Assembly: GCA_002304845.1 (NCBI GenBank)
Contig: DBPM01000007.1
Span: 1 to 5,069, forward strand
Length of the DNA stretch: 5,069 bases
Reading direction: 5' to 3'
Origin: Candidatus Shapirobacteria bacterium UBA1420
Lineage (GTDB): Bacteria; Patescibacteriota; Microgenomatia; UBA12405
Shown here: in pieces, positions 1-5,069 of the stretch
Position numbering within the stretch: the stretch's first letter is position 1
How the letters are laid out: the number at the start of each line of letters is the position of its first letter
Translations under genes and position numbers: made by a program
Notes under the pieces: model-generated
What the model was told of the DNA's origin: nothing
What the model saw: the letters and a program-made list of their open reading frames with translations, nothing else
Databases searched by the model: none

Positions 1-360
1 GTTACAGCTTATGAGGCTGGAGTCATGAAGAATATCAACACTGACACTACCATTCCTGATACCACTTGTAATGGCACCGGTTGTACTCCTACTACCGCCA
101 CAGCTTGGGATGGAGTTAGTTCCACTTTATCAGAATTTGGTTACACTGTTACCAGTTTAGGTGCCACTACTGCCTTTTCTTCACCTAACTTTAAACCTTT
201 TGGCATTGGTTATGCTAATGCTCAACCCATCATGCTTAACACCAAAACCCCGCTCACCACTGAGTCGGCTAACGTTTGTTACCGGATTACTGCCACTACC
301 ACTCAGGAAGCCGGTGACTACGAAGCTAAAGTTATATATACCGCTACAGCTACTTTCTAA
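1..360 (+). CDS. C-terminal part of a secreted surface protein with a WxL-like ending (5' end outside window)
   Basis: The frame is open from base 1 to the TAA at 358-360, so the gene begins upstream and 119 residues are visible; the ATG at 25 is internal and not a credible start. The visible part is rich in Thr, Ala, Ser and Gly, typical of an extracellular protein. It has two nearby cysteines (TTCNGTGCT) and a third in NVCYRITATT. It ends in alternating beta-strand residues, AGDYEAKVIYTATATF, with no membrane anchor or LPxTG motif. A final beta hairpin of this kind is seen in WxL-like and related surface proteins, but I do not see the diagnostic W-x-L motifs, so the family call is tentative. 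The DUF916-type gene starts 2 nt after the stop. In Firmicutes, WxL proteins are typically encoded beside DUF916 proteins, and that context is the main support. The role is probably surface coat or adhesion. Confidence 0.6.
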   Translation, partial: VTAYEAGVMKNINTDTTIPDTTCNGTGCTPTTATAWDGVSSTLSEFGYTVTSLGATTAFSSPNFKPFGIGYANAQPIMLNTKTPLTTESANVCYRITATTTQEAGDYEAKVIYTATATF

Positions 361-362
361 AT

Positions 363-1352
363 ATGAAAAAATCTGCCCACCTCATCATTCTAAGCTCTTT
401 AGTAATTTTAATCACCTTATTTTCCAAATCAGTTTTAGCTCAACAAAGCTCCTTGGGTCTTAGTGCCATTCCGCCTCGTCTAGAAATTACTGATGCTAAT
501 CCTGGCGATGTACTTACCAAAGAAATTAAAGTTCGCAACGAATCACGCACTGAAAAAGTAATCACTGTTTCAGTTGAAGACTTTATTGTTGTTGACGACC
601 TGGGTACTCCGGTACGTATTGAAACTGAAAGTCAAAATGACAATCGTTGGGCTGCGGCTAATTGGATTCAAGTATCCCCCACTCAAGTAAAACTTAAACC
701 AGGTGAAACTAAAGCTTTAGTTTTAACTCTCTTAGTACCTCAAGATGCTACCCCCGGTGGTCATTATGCTATGGTTCTTTACAATCACAATGCTGACACC
801 ACTATTACTCAAACTGGTGCTGCCATTGAAACTAAAGTCGGCAGTCTAGTTTATGTCACTGTTCCTGGAGATATTACTGAAAATGCTCAAGTTAAAGAAT
901 TTTCTACTAAAAAATTTTTTGAATACGGTCCTGTTGATTTTAAAACTATTATTACCAATCTTTCAGATATTCATATTGCTCCTGCCGGTTCTATTAACAT
1001 TTACAACACCCTCGGTCTTCGTAGCCATCAATTAAAACTCAGTAACACTAATATCTTCCCTTACACTAGTCGCGAATTTGACAATACTCTCAATCGTAAG
1101 TTTATGTTTGGCTACTATCGAGCTAAACTCAACGCTGTCTACGGTCCTAGTGGTAAACCAATTGATGCCACTCTTTCATTCTGGGTTATTCCCTACAAAA
1201 TTGTCATCCTGGTCTTGATCATCCTGATTCCCCTCATCTTCTTTATTCGTCAAAGAAAGAAAAATCCCCCTAAAACCCAAAACAATCCTCAAGTTGAGGC
1301 CTTGGAACAGGAGTTAGAAGCTCTCAAGAAAAAATATCAGGATCGATCTTAA
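363..1352 (+). CDS. DUF916/WxL-interacting-protein-like membrane-anchored surface protein
   Basis: The 329-residue product has a signal peptide (MKK, hydrophobic residues 7-20, probable cleavage after SVLA at residue 26). A first beta-sandwich follows at about 32-170. It carries family-like features: IPPRLEITDANPGD, VEDF, WIQVSPTQVKLKPGETK and the PGGHYAMVLY strand. A second beta domain spans about 175-275 (KFFEYGPVDFK, GYYRAKLNAVYG, SFWVIPYKI). A transmembrane helix lies at about 279-295, followed by the basic RQRKK and a short charged coiled coil (309-326). This order matches the DUF916 plus DUF3324 layout of WxL-interacting proteins, which are linked to peptidoglycan and WxL-protein binding. 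The body would be outside the cell, with the coiled coil in the cytoplasm. The ATG lies 2 nt after the upstream stop with no Shine-Dalgarno, so coupled translation is likely. The family call is good; the binding partner is inferred from the neighbour at 1-360. Confidence 0.85.
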   Translation: MKKSAHLIILSSLVILITLFSKSVLAQQSSLGLSAIPPRLEITDANPGDVLTKEIKVRNESRTEKVITVSVEDFIVVDDLGTPVRIETESQNDNRWAAANWIQVSPTQVKLKPGETKALVLTLLVPQDATPGGHYAMVLYNHNADTTITQTGAAIETKVGSLVYVTVPGDITENAQVKEFSTKKFFEYGPVDFKTIITNLSDIHIAPAGSINIYNTLGLRSHQLKLSNTNIFPYTSREFDNTLNRKFMFGYYRAKLNAVYGPSGKPIDATLSFWVIPYKIVILVLIILIPLIFFIRQRKKNPPKTQNNPQVEALEQELEALKKKYQDRS

Positions 1353-1355
1353 TTG
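1350..1355 (+). promoter_or_regulatory. TAA-TTG stop/start junction, same frame
   Basis: The stop codon of the DUF916-like gene (1350-1352) is followed without a gap by the TTG used as start of the next gene (1353-1355), in the same frame. No clear Shine-Dalgarno precedes it. This is compatible with re-initiation by the terminating ribosome or with partial readthrough. Confidence 0.5.
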
Positions 1356-2069
1356 ATTACTCTAAACAAAGCTGTCTCTGTTCGTGCTAGTATTCCCGGT
1401 ACTTTTGTCACCATTTTTGGTTATACTAGCCCCTCCTCCAGAGTTGAACTTTCTAGTCCCAAAGCTTTCGCCGTCACTTATAGTGATCAATCTGGTTATT
1501 TTCTCTTTGATCAAGTGCTTCTTCCTAAAAATCCTCAAGAACTTTGTCTTCTTTCTTTTGATGACGCCAATCGCAGTAATAATCCGGTCTGTTTTCCTGA
1601 ACCTCCTAATAATTCTAAAACTGATATTGGTCCAATTCTCCTCTCCCCAACCATTTCCCTGGATTTACAAAATAATTTCGCCTCCGGACAATCCATTCCT
1701 AATAGTCGTATTAAAATTTTCTTTCATCAACAAACTAATCACAAAATTTCTTTAATTAAAACTGCTCATGCTAGATCTCTACCTATTTTAGAAATCGATA
1801 CCGATAGTAAAGGTAACTATAGTATTAATCTCGCTGAAAATTCCCAATCCGCATATAGACTCTTCAGCACTGCCACTTTTTTGGAAAATGATTCACCTAA
1901 ATCCAACACTCTTTTTTATGGACAAATCCACTTTCAGTGGTTTTGGCTCGTGTTATTTCTAGCTTTTTTAATCGGATTTTTAATTATTTTTATTCGTCGT
2001 CACCATTCTCGTCATCGCCACTTTCTCCCTGCAGTCATTTATAATAAAGATATCGCTATATATGTCTAA
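1353..2069 (+). CDS. Beta-sandwich surface protein with C-terminal membrane anchor, TTG start, no signal peptide
   Basis: The 238-residue product appears to contain two Ig-like or carboxypeptidase-regulatory-like domains. One is at about 5-97 (SIPGTFVTIFGYTSPSSRVEL, then SDQSGYFLF). The other is at about 98-180 (SGQSIPNSRIKIFF, then DTDSKGNYSINL). Cysteines at 65 and 80 could pair. A transmembrane helix at about 196-214 is followed by RRHHSRHRH, so the tail should be cytoplasmic and the body outside. That topology needs an N-terminal export signal, yet none is present. The start is TTG at 1353, touching the previous TAA in the same frame, so no upstream extension is possible. No in-frame ATG occurs anywhere in the gene. 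Coupled re-initiation is the simplest reading; stop readthrough is the alternative. The last eight bases overlap the next gene. I recognise the domain style but no named family. Confidence 0.75.
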   Translation: MITLNKAVSVRASIPGTFVTIFGYTSPSSRVELSSPKAFAVTYSDQSGYFLFDQVLLPKNPQELCLLSFDDANRSNNPVCFPEPPNNSKTDIGPILLSPTISLDLQNNFASGQSIPNSRIKIFFHQQTNHKISLIKTAHARSLPILEIDTDSKGNYSINLAENSQSAYRLFSTATFLENDSPKSNTLFYGQIHFQWFWLVLFLAFLIGFLIIFIRRHHSRHRHFLPAVIYNKDIAIYV

Positions 2070-2472
2070 AAAGATTCTTTTAACTATATTGGGGTTACTT
2101 TTATTGTTAATTATCCTTTTGTTTGTAGGTCGACAAGTCATTTTAAGTAGCCGCGCTAGTACTACCACTAATCAACTTCCCACTCGAGAAAACTCCTATA
2201 TCTTTGCTTCCCCTATCCAAGCCCAAGCTAATGGTCAAGAAAAAATCCGTATCAATGTCTTTTTACTTGATTCTCAAGGTTTGGGTGTTGGTCAAAAACA
2301 AGTCACTCTCTCCTCTAATCCTTCACTTAATATTGAAGCTGTCCAACCTCAAACTGATGATTTCGGTAAAGCTATCTTCAACCTGTCTAGTTCTTTACCT
2401 GGAAAATACCAAATCAGTGCTTCGACATCAGATTTTACCCTCAAACAACAAATCTCTGTTCTCTTTCTTTAA
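2062..2472 (+). CDS. Small membrane-anchored Big-1 (invasin-type Ig-like) domain protein
   Basis: The 136-residue product starts MSKK, followed by a long hydrophobic helix (residues 5-23). The N-terminus should be inside and the rest outside; no signal-peptidase site is obvious. A linker containing NSYIF and AQANGQEK leads into one Ig-like domain (about 52-136). It has the Big-1 pattern: a strand INVFLLDSQGLGVGQKQVTL, then DDFGKAIFNLSS, then LPGKYQISAS. Big-1 domains occur in invasin/intimin-type surface proteins, usually as repeats; a single copy on a short stalk suggests a small accessory surface subunit. The ATG overlaps the upstream stop by 8 nt (ATGTCTAA), so it is probably the last gene of the operon. 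The minus-strand gene 8 nt downstream is a clear paralogue. No hairpin terminator is visible after the stop. Confidence 0.8.
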   Translation: MSKKILLTILGLLLLLIILLFVGRQVILSSRASTTTNQLPTRENSYIFASPIQAQANGQEKIRINVFLLDSQGLGVGQKQVTLSSNPSLNIEAVQPQTDDFGKAIFNLSSSLPGKYQISASTSDFTLKQQISVLFL

Positions 2473-2480
2473 ACCCTTTT

Positions 2481-2915
2481 TTATTCGTTCCTAAAAGTTA
2501 ATTTCACCCCTCCAGCCATTGGTGTCCCCGCTATGGTGGCCGACACTGGGAACTGACCCTCTATTTTAGAACTTAATTCAAAGGTAGCCTTGCCATCAAC
2601 TCCTGAAACTGATTCTATTTCACCTTCCGGTGTGCCTAATAAACTAACTAATACTCCCTTAATTCCTTTACTGTCCTTATCTAATACAAATACATTGACT
2701 ACACATTTATCTTCACCGTCTGCCTGAGCCAAAGTCTTTCCTCCTAAAATATAAGAATTATTTACAGATACTTTCGATGCCGGAGCTGCTTTAGTTAGTG
2801 TCACTAAAACCGAAGGTACTACTTTCGTAGCTAAAAACAAAAGTAGTAAGGTTACCAGTAACCCTATACCTAAATTCAGGTACAACTTTTTGTTTTCCAT
2901 AGCCAATAATAGCAA
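2481..2915 (-). CDS. Membrane-anchored Big-1 domain protein, paralogue of the 2062-2472 product
   Basis: The architecture matches its convergent neighbour: a short basic N-terminus (MENKK), a hydrophobic helix (about residues 8-25 from that Met), a linker, and one Big-1-like domain. Shared landmarks are NSYI, AQA-[ND]-G, NVF-[LV]-LD, GKA-[IT]-F-[NE]-LSS and a final strand ending in F. One cysteine (DKCVVNVF) is present. The start is uncertain. TTG at 2915 gives 144 residues and has an AGTAGGAAT-like ribosome site 5 nt upstream. ATG at 2900 gives 139 residues and the more typical MENKK start, but that site is then about 20 nt away. The body should lie outside the cell. It is transcribed from the AT-rich intergenic region, away from the 3542 gene, and its stop lies 8 nt from that of its paralogue. 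Confidence 0.8.
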   Translation of the reverse strand: MLLLAMENKKLYLNLGIGLLVTLLLLFLATKVVPSVLVTLTKAAPASKVSVNNSYILGGKTLAQADGEDKCVVNVFVLDKDSKGIKGVLVSLLGTPEGEIESVSGVDGKATFELSSKIEGQFPVSATIAGTPMAGGVKLTFRNE

Positions 2916-3425
2916 ATATTCCTACTGACTTCATATTTTAGCACTCAACAGCTATAAGTGATAAAGGTTTTATTATTATCATTTTACCCTATTTTTAGAC
3001 TAAAAATATAATCAATAGACTTTTATTTTTATTTTTTAATTCCTCTAAAACTTCTCATAAATTTTTTGTTTTATTCAAAGATTCTTTCTATATCAGCCCC
3101 CACTTACTATATCAATTAAGATCTCTTCTTTGGTTAGATTTTTTATCTTTAAATTTCATTAAATTTACTTAAAATCACTTAATTTTTAATAAATTTGTTT
3201 AATTTAATATATTAATTAATATCATAATATCTTAACCGCACTTTTTCCGAAAAAATAATTTTTTAATTCTAAAAAAAGTTATTAATACATATCTTTTGAT
3301 ACATATTTATAGTACCTAAAACCAATATGAAAATCTCTGTGAAATTTATTAAATACTTAAAATACAACTAAATGATATTAAATAATATATAACAAACTAC
3401 CTCAACTAAGCTGTAAATCTGGCTA

Positions 3426-3454
3426 TTGACACCCTTTTCCTAGTAGTAGATATT
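3426..3454 (+). promoter_or_regulatory. Possible sigma-70-type promoter upstream of the SAM-domain gene
   Basis: A perfect -35 hexamer TTGACA (3426-3431) is followed after 17 nt by GATATT (3449-3454), a 4/6 match to the -10 consensus. A TATTAA lies 2 nt further on. It sits about 85 nt upstream of the ATG at 3542. In a 20% GC background -10-like words are common by chance, so the exact TTGACA and correct spacing are the main support. Confidence 0.4.
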
Positions 3455-3468
3455 AATAATTAATATAT

Positions 3469-3497
3469 ATAAACATAGCTGATAAACAGATAAACAT
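3469..3497 (+). repeat. Three ATAAACA copies, including a tandem GATAAACA pair
   Basis: ATAAACA occurs at 3469-3475, 3482-3488 and 3490-3496; the last two form a perfect tandem GATAAACA repeat (3481-3496). The cluster lies between the possible promoter and the ATG at 3542, in the presumed 5' leader. It could be an operator or simply low-complexity sequence. Confidence 0.4.
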
Positions 3498-3541
3498 GTA
3501 TAAAAAAATATAATTTCAAAGCTAAAAGCAATTTATAACCT

Positions 3542-3979
3542 ATGGCTATCTCTATCCTGCCCCAACACCTCAATTCTTACTCTCTATGGCTCCAGAAACG
3601 TCAATATCAATCTAACACCATTCGCAACTACCTCCAGGATCTCAAAACTTTTTTAACTTACTCTAACTTTCAAATATCTTCTGAAATTATTAAAAACTAC
3701 ATCCAGGAAATTACCGGTAAAAATAATTCCAAAAGACATCTAGCATCTCTCGCCTCCTTCTGCCAATTCCTCCTCAATCAACATATCACCCAAAGCAATC
3801 TCTTTCGCAAAGGTCAACGTAAAATCCGACATGCTCGAAATGAAGACATCAATTCTCTCCTGATACAGTATCAAGAACAACTTAAGAAAGAGAACAAATC
3901 AAATCTAACGATCAAAAACTATCTCAATGACATTCACCAGTATCTTGACTGGCTAAATCAAAATGAATTTCAGGAATAA
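3542..3979 (+). CDS. Tyrosine-recombinase-type SAM-like domain protein without catalytic domain, probably the front half of a frameshifted gene
   Basis: The 145-residue product is predicted mostly helical. Residues 8-88 form a complete SAM-like core-binding domain as found at the N-terminus of XerC/XerD and phage integrases: HLNSYSLWLQKR, then SNTIRNYLQDLKTFL, then KRHLASLASFCQFLLNQHI. A basic linker follows (RKGQRKIRHAR). A second copy then begins at about 103 (LLIQYQEQLKKENKSNLTIK, NYLNDIHQYLDWL) but is cut at residue 145 by TAA. Its missing helices appear in the +1 frame, at the start of the next ORF. The catalytic domain with the Arg/His/Arg/Tyr residues is absent, so this is not an active recombinase by itself. 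The start is ATG with no Shine-Dalgarno. The role may be DNA or protein binding in the cytoplasm, as part of a membrane protein. A degraded integrase is the alternative, but the following sequence does not fit that. Confidence 0.7.
   Translation: MAISILPQHLNSYSLWLQKRQYQSNTIRNYLQDLKTFLTYSNFQISSEIIKNYIQEITGKNNSKRHLASLASFCQFLLNQHITQSNLFRKGQRKIRHARNEDINSLLIQYQEQLKKENKSNLTIKNYLNDIHQYLDWLNQNEFQE
3957..3979 (+). other. Frame-change interval joining the two SAM/fibre ORFs
   Basis: Frame 2 stops at TAA 3977-3979, while frame 3 is open only from 3957 (after TAA 3954-3956), so any join must fall in these 23 nt. Removing one base, for example one G of GG at 3973-3974 or one A of the AAAA at 3960-3963, gives a continuous protein (such as NEFQ-NNFSLSTLKRYF) that completes the second SAM-like domain. 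I do not recognise a known slippery heptamer. Confidence 0.6.
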
Positions 3980-5069
3980 TTTTTCTCTCTCTACTCTCAA
4001 ACGATATTTCGACTTTCTCAAAGTCAAACAATCTTCTAATGCCACTCTGCAAAGAAAACTTTCCTCTCTTTCTTCCTTTGCTGATTTTCTAAGTAAACGC
4101 AGTCTCATTGATTCTCAAGATTACAGTCAACTTAATTTCACAATTAGCTCAATTAAACCTAATCGTAAACGTTTCAATTACCCCTATGTTTTCAATCGAT
4201 ATTTTATTTTAGGTAGTCTCATCGCTCTTTTTCTAGGTTTAGCTTACAGTCTTTATCAACAAAGTATTCTTAAAACTAAACAACAATTGGCTTATTCTAC
4301 CGCCACTCAACCAGTCAGACCAGGTCGAATTATGTCATTTCAAGGTCGTCTCACTGATTCAGCCGGTAACCCTATTACCAGTTCCACTGCCATCAATTTT
4401 AAATTTTTCAATAGCGCTGTTGGTGGTACCCAGCTATACGATTCCGCTATCGGCAATAGTCAGGTAGTTGTTCCTGATTCCAACGGTATTTTTAGTGTCG
4501 TTATCGGTAAAAGTCATGGTAATGAAATTCCTCAAAATGTTTTCTCTGAAAATCCTGAAGTTTGGTTACAAATCACTACCGGCAATGAAGTTATGGATCC
4601 CCGTCAACAAATTGCCACTGTTGCTTATGCTCTTAATTCCGAAACCATCCAAGGTTTGCCTCCTTCCGTTACTGGAGAAAAAAATACAATACTTGTCATT
4701 GACAACCAAGGCAATATCAATCTAGGTGAAAGTTCCCCTGCTATTAAATCTAGTTCCGGCACCTTTTCTCTTGAAGGTGAGAGTATTCTCATTAAAGCCA
4801 CCGATAGTAATCATGGCGGCAATATTAAATTACTCACTGAAGGTACTGCCCCAGCTAATGGCGGTTTTGTTGATTTCAGTAATCCCAATATTAGTTCCGG
4901 TAACTTACTTAATTCTCAAGTCACGAACACCAACCGAAATTATAACTTTATCTCTTTCCAAAATTACAATCCCGGCACTTCTCAACTTTCCACTCGTTTT
5001 TCGGTCGACGCTAACGGTAATGGTATGTTTTCTAACAACTTACTAGTCGGTCAAACTCTCACCACCACT
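3963..5069 (+). CDS. Membrane-anchored tail-fibre-like surface protein with an N-terminal half SAM-like domain (3' end outside window)
   Basis: The frame is open for 369 codons from ATG 3963 to the window edge. Residues 7-55 (LSTLKRYFDFLKVK, LQRKLSSLSSFADFLSKRSL) look like the second half of a SAM-like domain and match residues 50-84 of the preceding product. A basic stretch (KPNRKR) and a transmembrane helix (about 81-98) predict N-in/C-out topology. An extracellular domain follows at about 121-232. It starts GRIMSFQGRLTDSAGNPI, includes GGTQLYDS and NGIFSVVIG, and ends VMDPRQQIATVAYALNSETIQGL, a pattern seen in tail-fibre-like and S74-peptidase-associated bacterial surface proteins. Gly/Asn/Ser-rich beta repeats follow, with VDANGNGMFSNNLLVGQT at the edge, a common lead-in to fibre stalks. 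The protein is probably much longer. ATG 3963 has no ribosome site, so the true start may be 3542 through a frame change. Confidence 0.8.
   Translation, partial: MNFRNNFSLSTLKRYFDFLKVKQSSNATLQRKLSSLSSFADFLSKRSLIDSQDYSQLNFTISSIKPNRKRFNYPYVFNRYFILGSLIALFLGLAYSLYQQSILKTKQQLAYSTATQPVRPGRIMSFQGRLTDSAGNPITSSTAINFKFFNSAVGGTQLYDSAIGNSQVVVPDSNGIFSVVIGKSHGNEIPQNVFSENPEVWLQITTGNEVMDPRQQIATVAYALNSETIQGLPPSVTGEKNTILVIDNQGNINLGESSPAIKSSSGTFSLEGESILIKATDSNHGGNIKLLTEGTAPANGGFVDFSNPNISSGNLLNSQVTNTNRNYNFISFQNYNPGTSQLSTRFSVDANGNGMFSNNLLVGQTLTTT
4203..4256 (+). other. Transmembrane segment separating cytoplasmic SAM-like region from surface region
   Basis: Eighteen mostly hydrophobic residues (FILGSLIALFLGLAYSLY) follow a basic segment (NRKRFNYPYVFNR) and precede a polar linker. 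By the positive-inside rule the N-terminal SAM-like part is cytoplasmic and the fibre part is outside. Confidence 0.75.

Larger units (their letters stand above)
2916..3541. other. AT-rich non-coding region between divergent genes
   Basis: About 625 nt contain no credible ORF on either strand. A hand count over 2941-3540 gives 122 G or C in 600 bases, about 20%, against about 35-40% in neighbouring coding DNA. The region has many A and T runs and overlapping taaattt/aattaat words, especially at 3140-3230. It must hold the promoters for the minus-strand gene ending its 5' side at 2915 and for the plus-strand gene at 3542. I saw no tRNA, no strong hairpin, no long inverted repeat and no convincing DnaA-box cluster. 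Confidence 0.7.

Noticed and set aside
1980..2168. Minus-strand open frame of 62 codons
   Set aside because: It is antisense to the end of one real gene and the start of another, with no recognisable motif or start signal.
2466..2490. Bidirectional terminator between the convergent genes
   Set aside because: The sequence has C and T runs but no stem of useful length, so a hairpin terminator is not supported.
2916..3541. Replication origin, CRISPR array or insertion sequence in the AT-rich gap
   Set aside because: I saw no cluster of DnaA boxes, no regularly spaced repeats, no terminal inverted repeats and no transposase fragment.
3542..4136. Complete XerC/XerD-like or phage integrase
   Set aside because: Only SAM-like core-binding sequence is present in any frame. 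After the second copy comes a transmembrane helix and a surface domain, with no Arg/HxxR/Tyr catalytic domain.
4468..5046. Two open frames at 4468-4725 and 4726-5046 on the + strand
   Set aside because: They lie in another frame over the continuous 3963-5069 coding region and give low-complexity Leu/Pro/Lys-rich peptides with no domain; they are shadows.
1..5069. Alternative genetic code with UGA as glycine, as in some CPR groups
   Set aside because: No TGA interrupts any of the real frames, Gly is encoded by GGN, and all stops seen are TAA; nothing calls for recoding.

Overview
The window looks like part of a low-GC genome from the Candidate Phyla Radiation (Patescibacteria, probably Microgenomates-like). 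This is inferred from the gene families and style, not from a marker gene. Genes are short and tightly packed, and nearly all encode secreted or membrane-anchored beta-sandwich proteins. Clear Shine-Dalgarno motifs are mostly absent. Every observed stop is TAA, and no coding frame needs recoded UGA.

Region 1-2472 (+ strand) is a probable four-gene operon of cell-surface proteins. It holds the C-terminal end of a secreted protein with a WxL-like ending; a DUF916/WxL-interacting-type protein with signal peptide, two beta domains and a C-terminal anchor; a beta-sandwich protein with a C-terminal anchor but no signal peptide, starting with TTG directly after the previous stop; and a small Big-1-like protein with an N-terminal anchor. 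The junctions are a 2-nt gap, a 0-nt gap and an 8-nt overlap, which suggests translational coupling. A paralogue of the last gene lies tail-to-tail on the - strand (2481-2915), 8 nt away.

Region 2916-3541 is about 625 nt of non-coding DNA at roughly 20% GC between divergent genes. It contains a possible promoter and a short ATAAACA repeat cluster.

Region 3542-5069 is the most unusual part. An ORF with one complete and one cut-off SAM-like core-binding domain of the tyrosine-recombinase type (3542-3979) overlaps by 17 nt, in the +1 frame, a long ORF that runs off the window (3963-5069, 369 codons seen). The start of the second ORF supplies the missing half of the second SAM-like domain. It then continues into a transmembrane helix and a tail-fibre-like extracellular region. 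No recombinase catalytic domain is present. Read across the frame change, this would be one protein: two DNA-binding-type domains in the cytoplasm, a membrane anchor, and a surface fibre outside. The frame change may be a sequence error, a mutation or programmed frameshifting.
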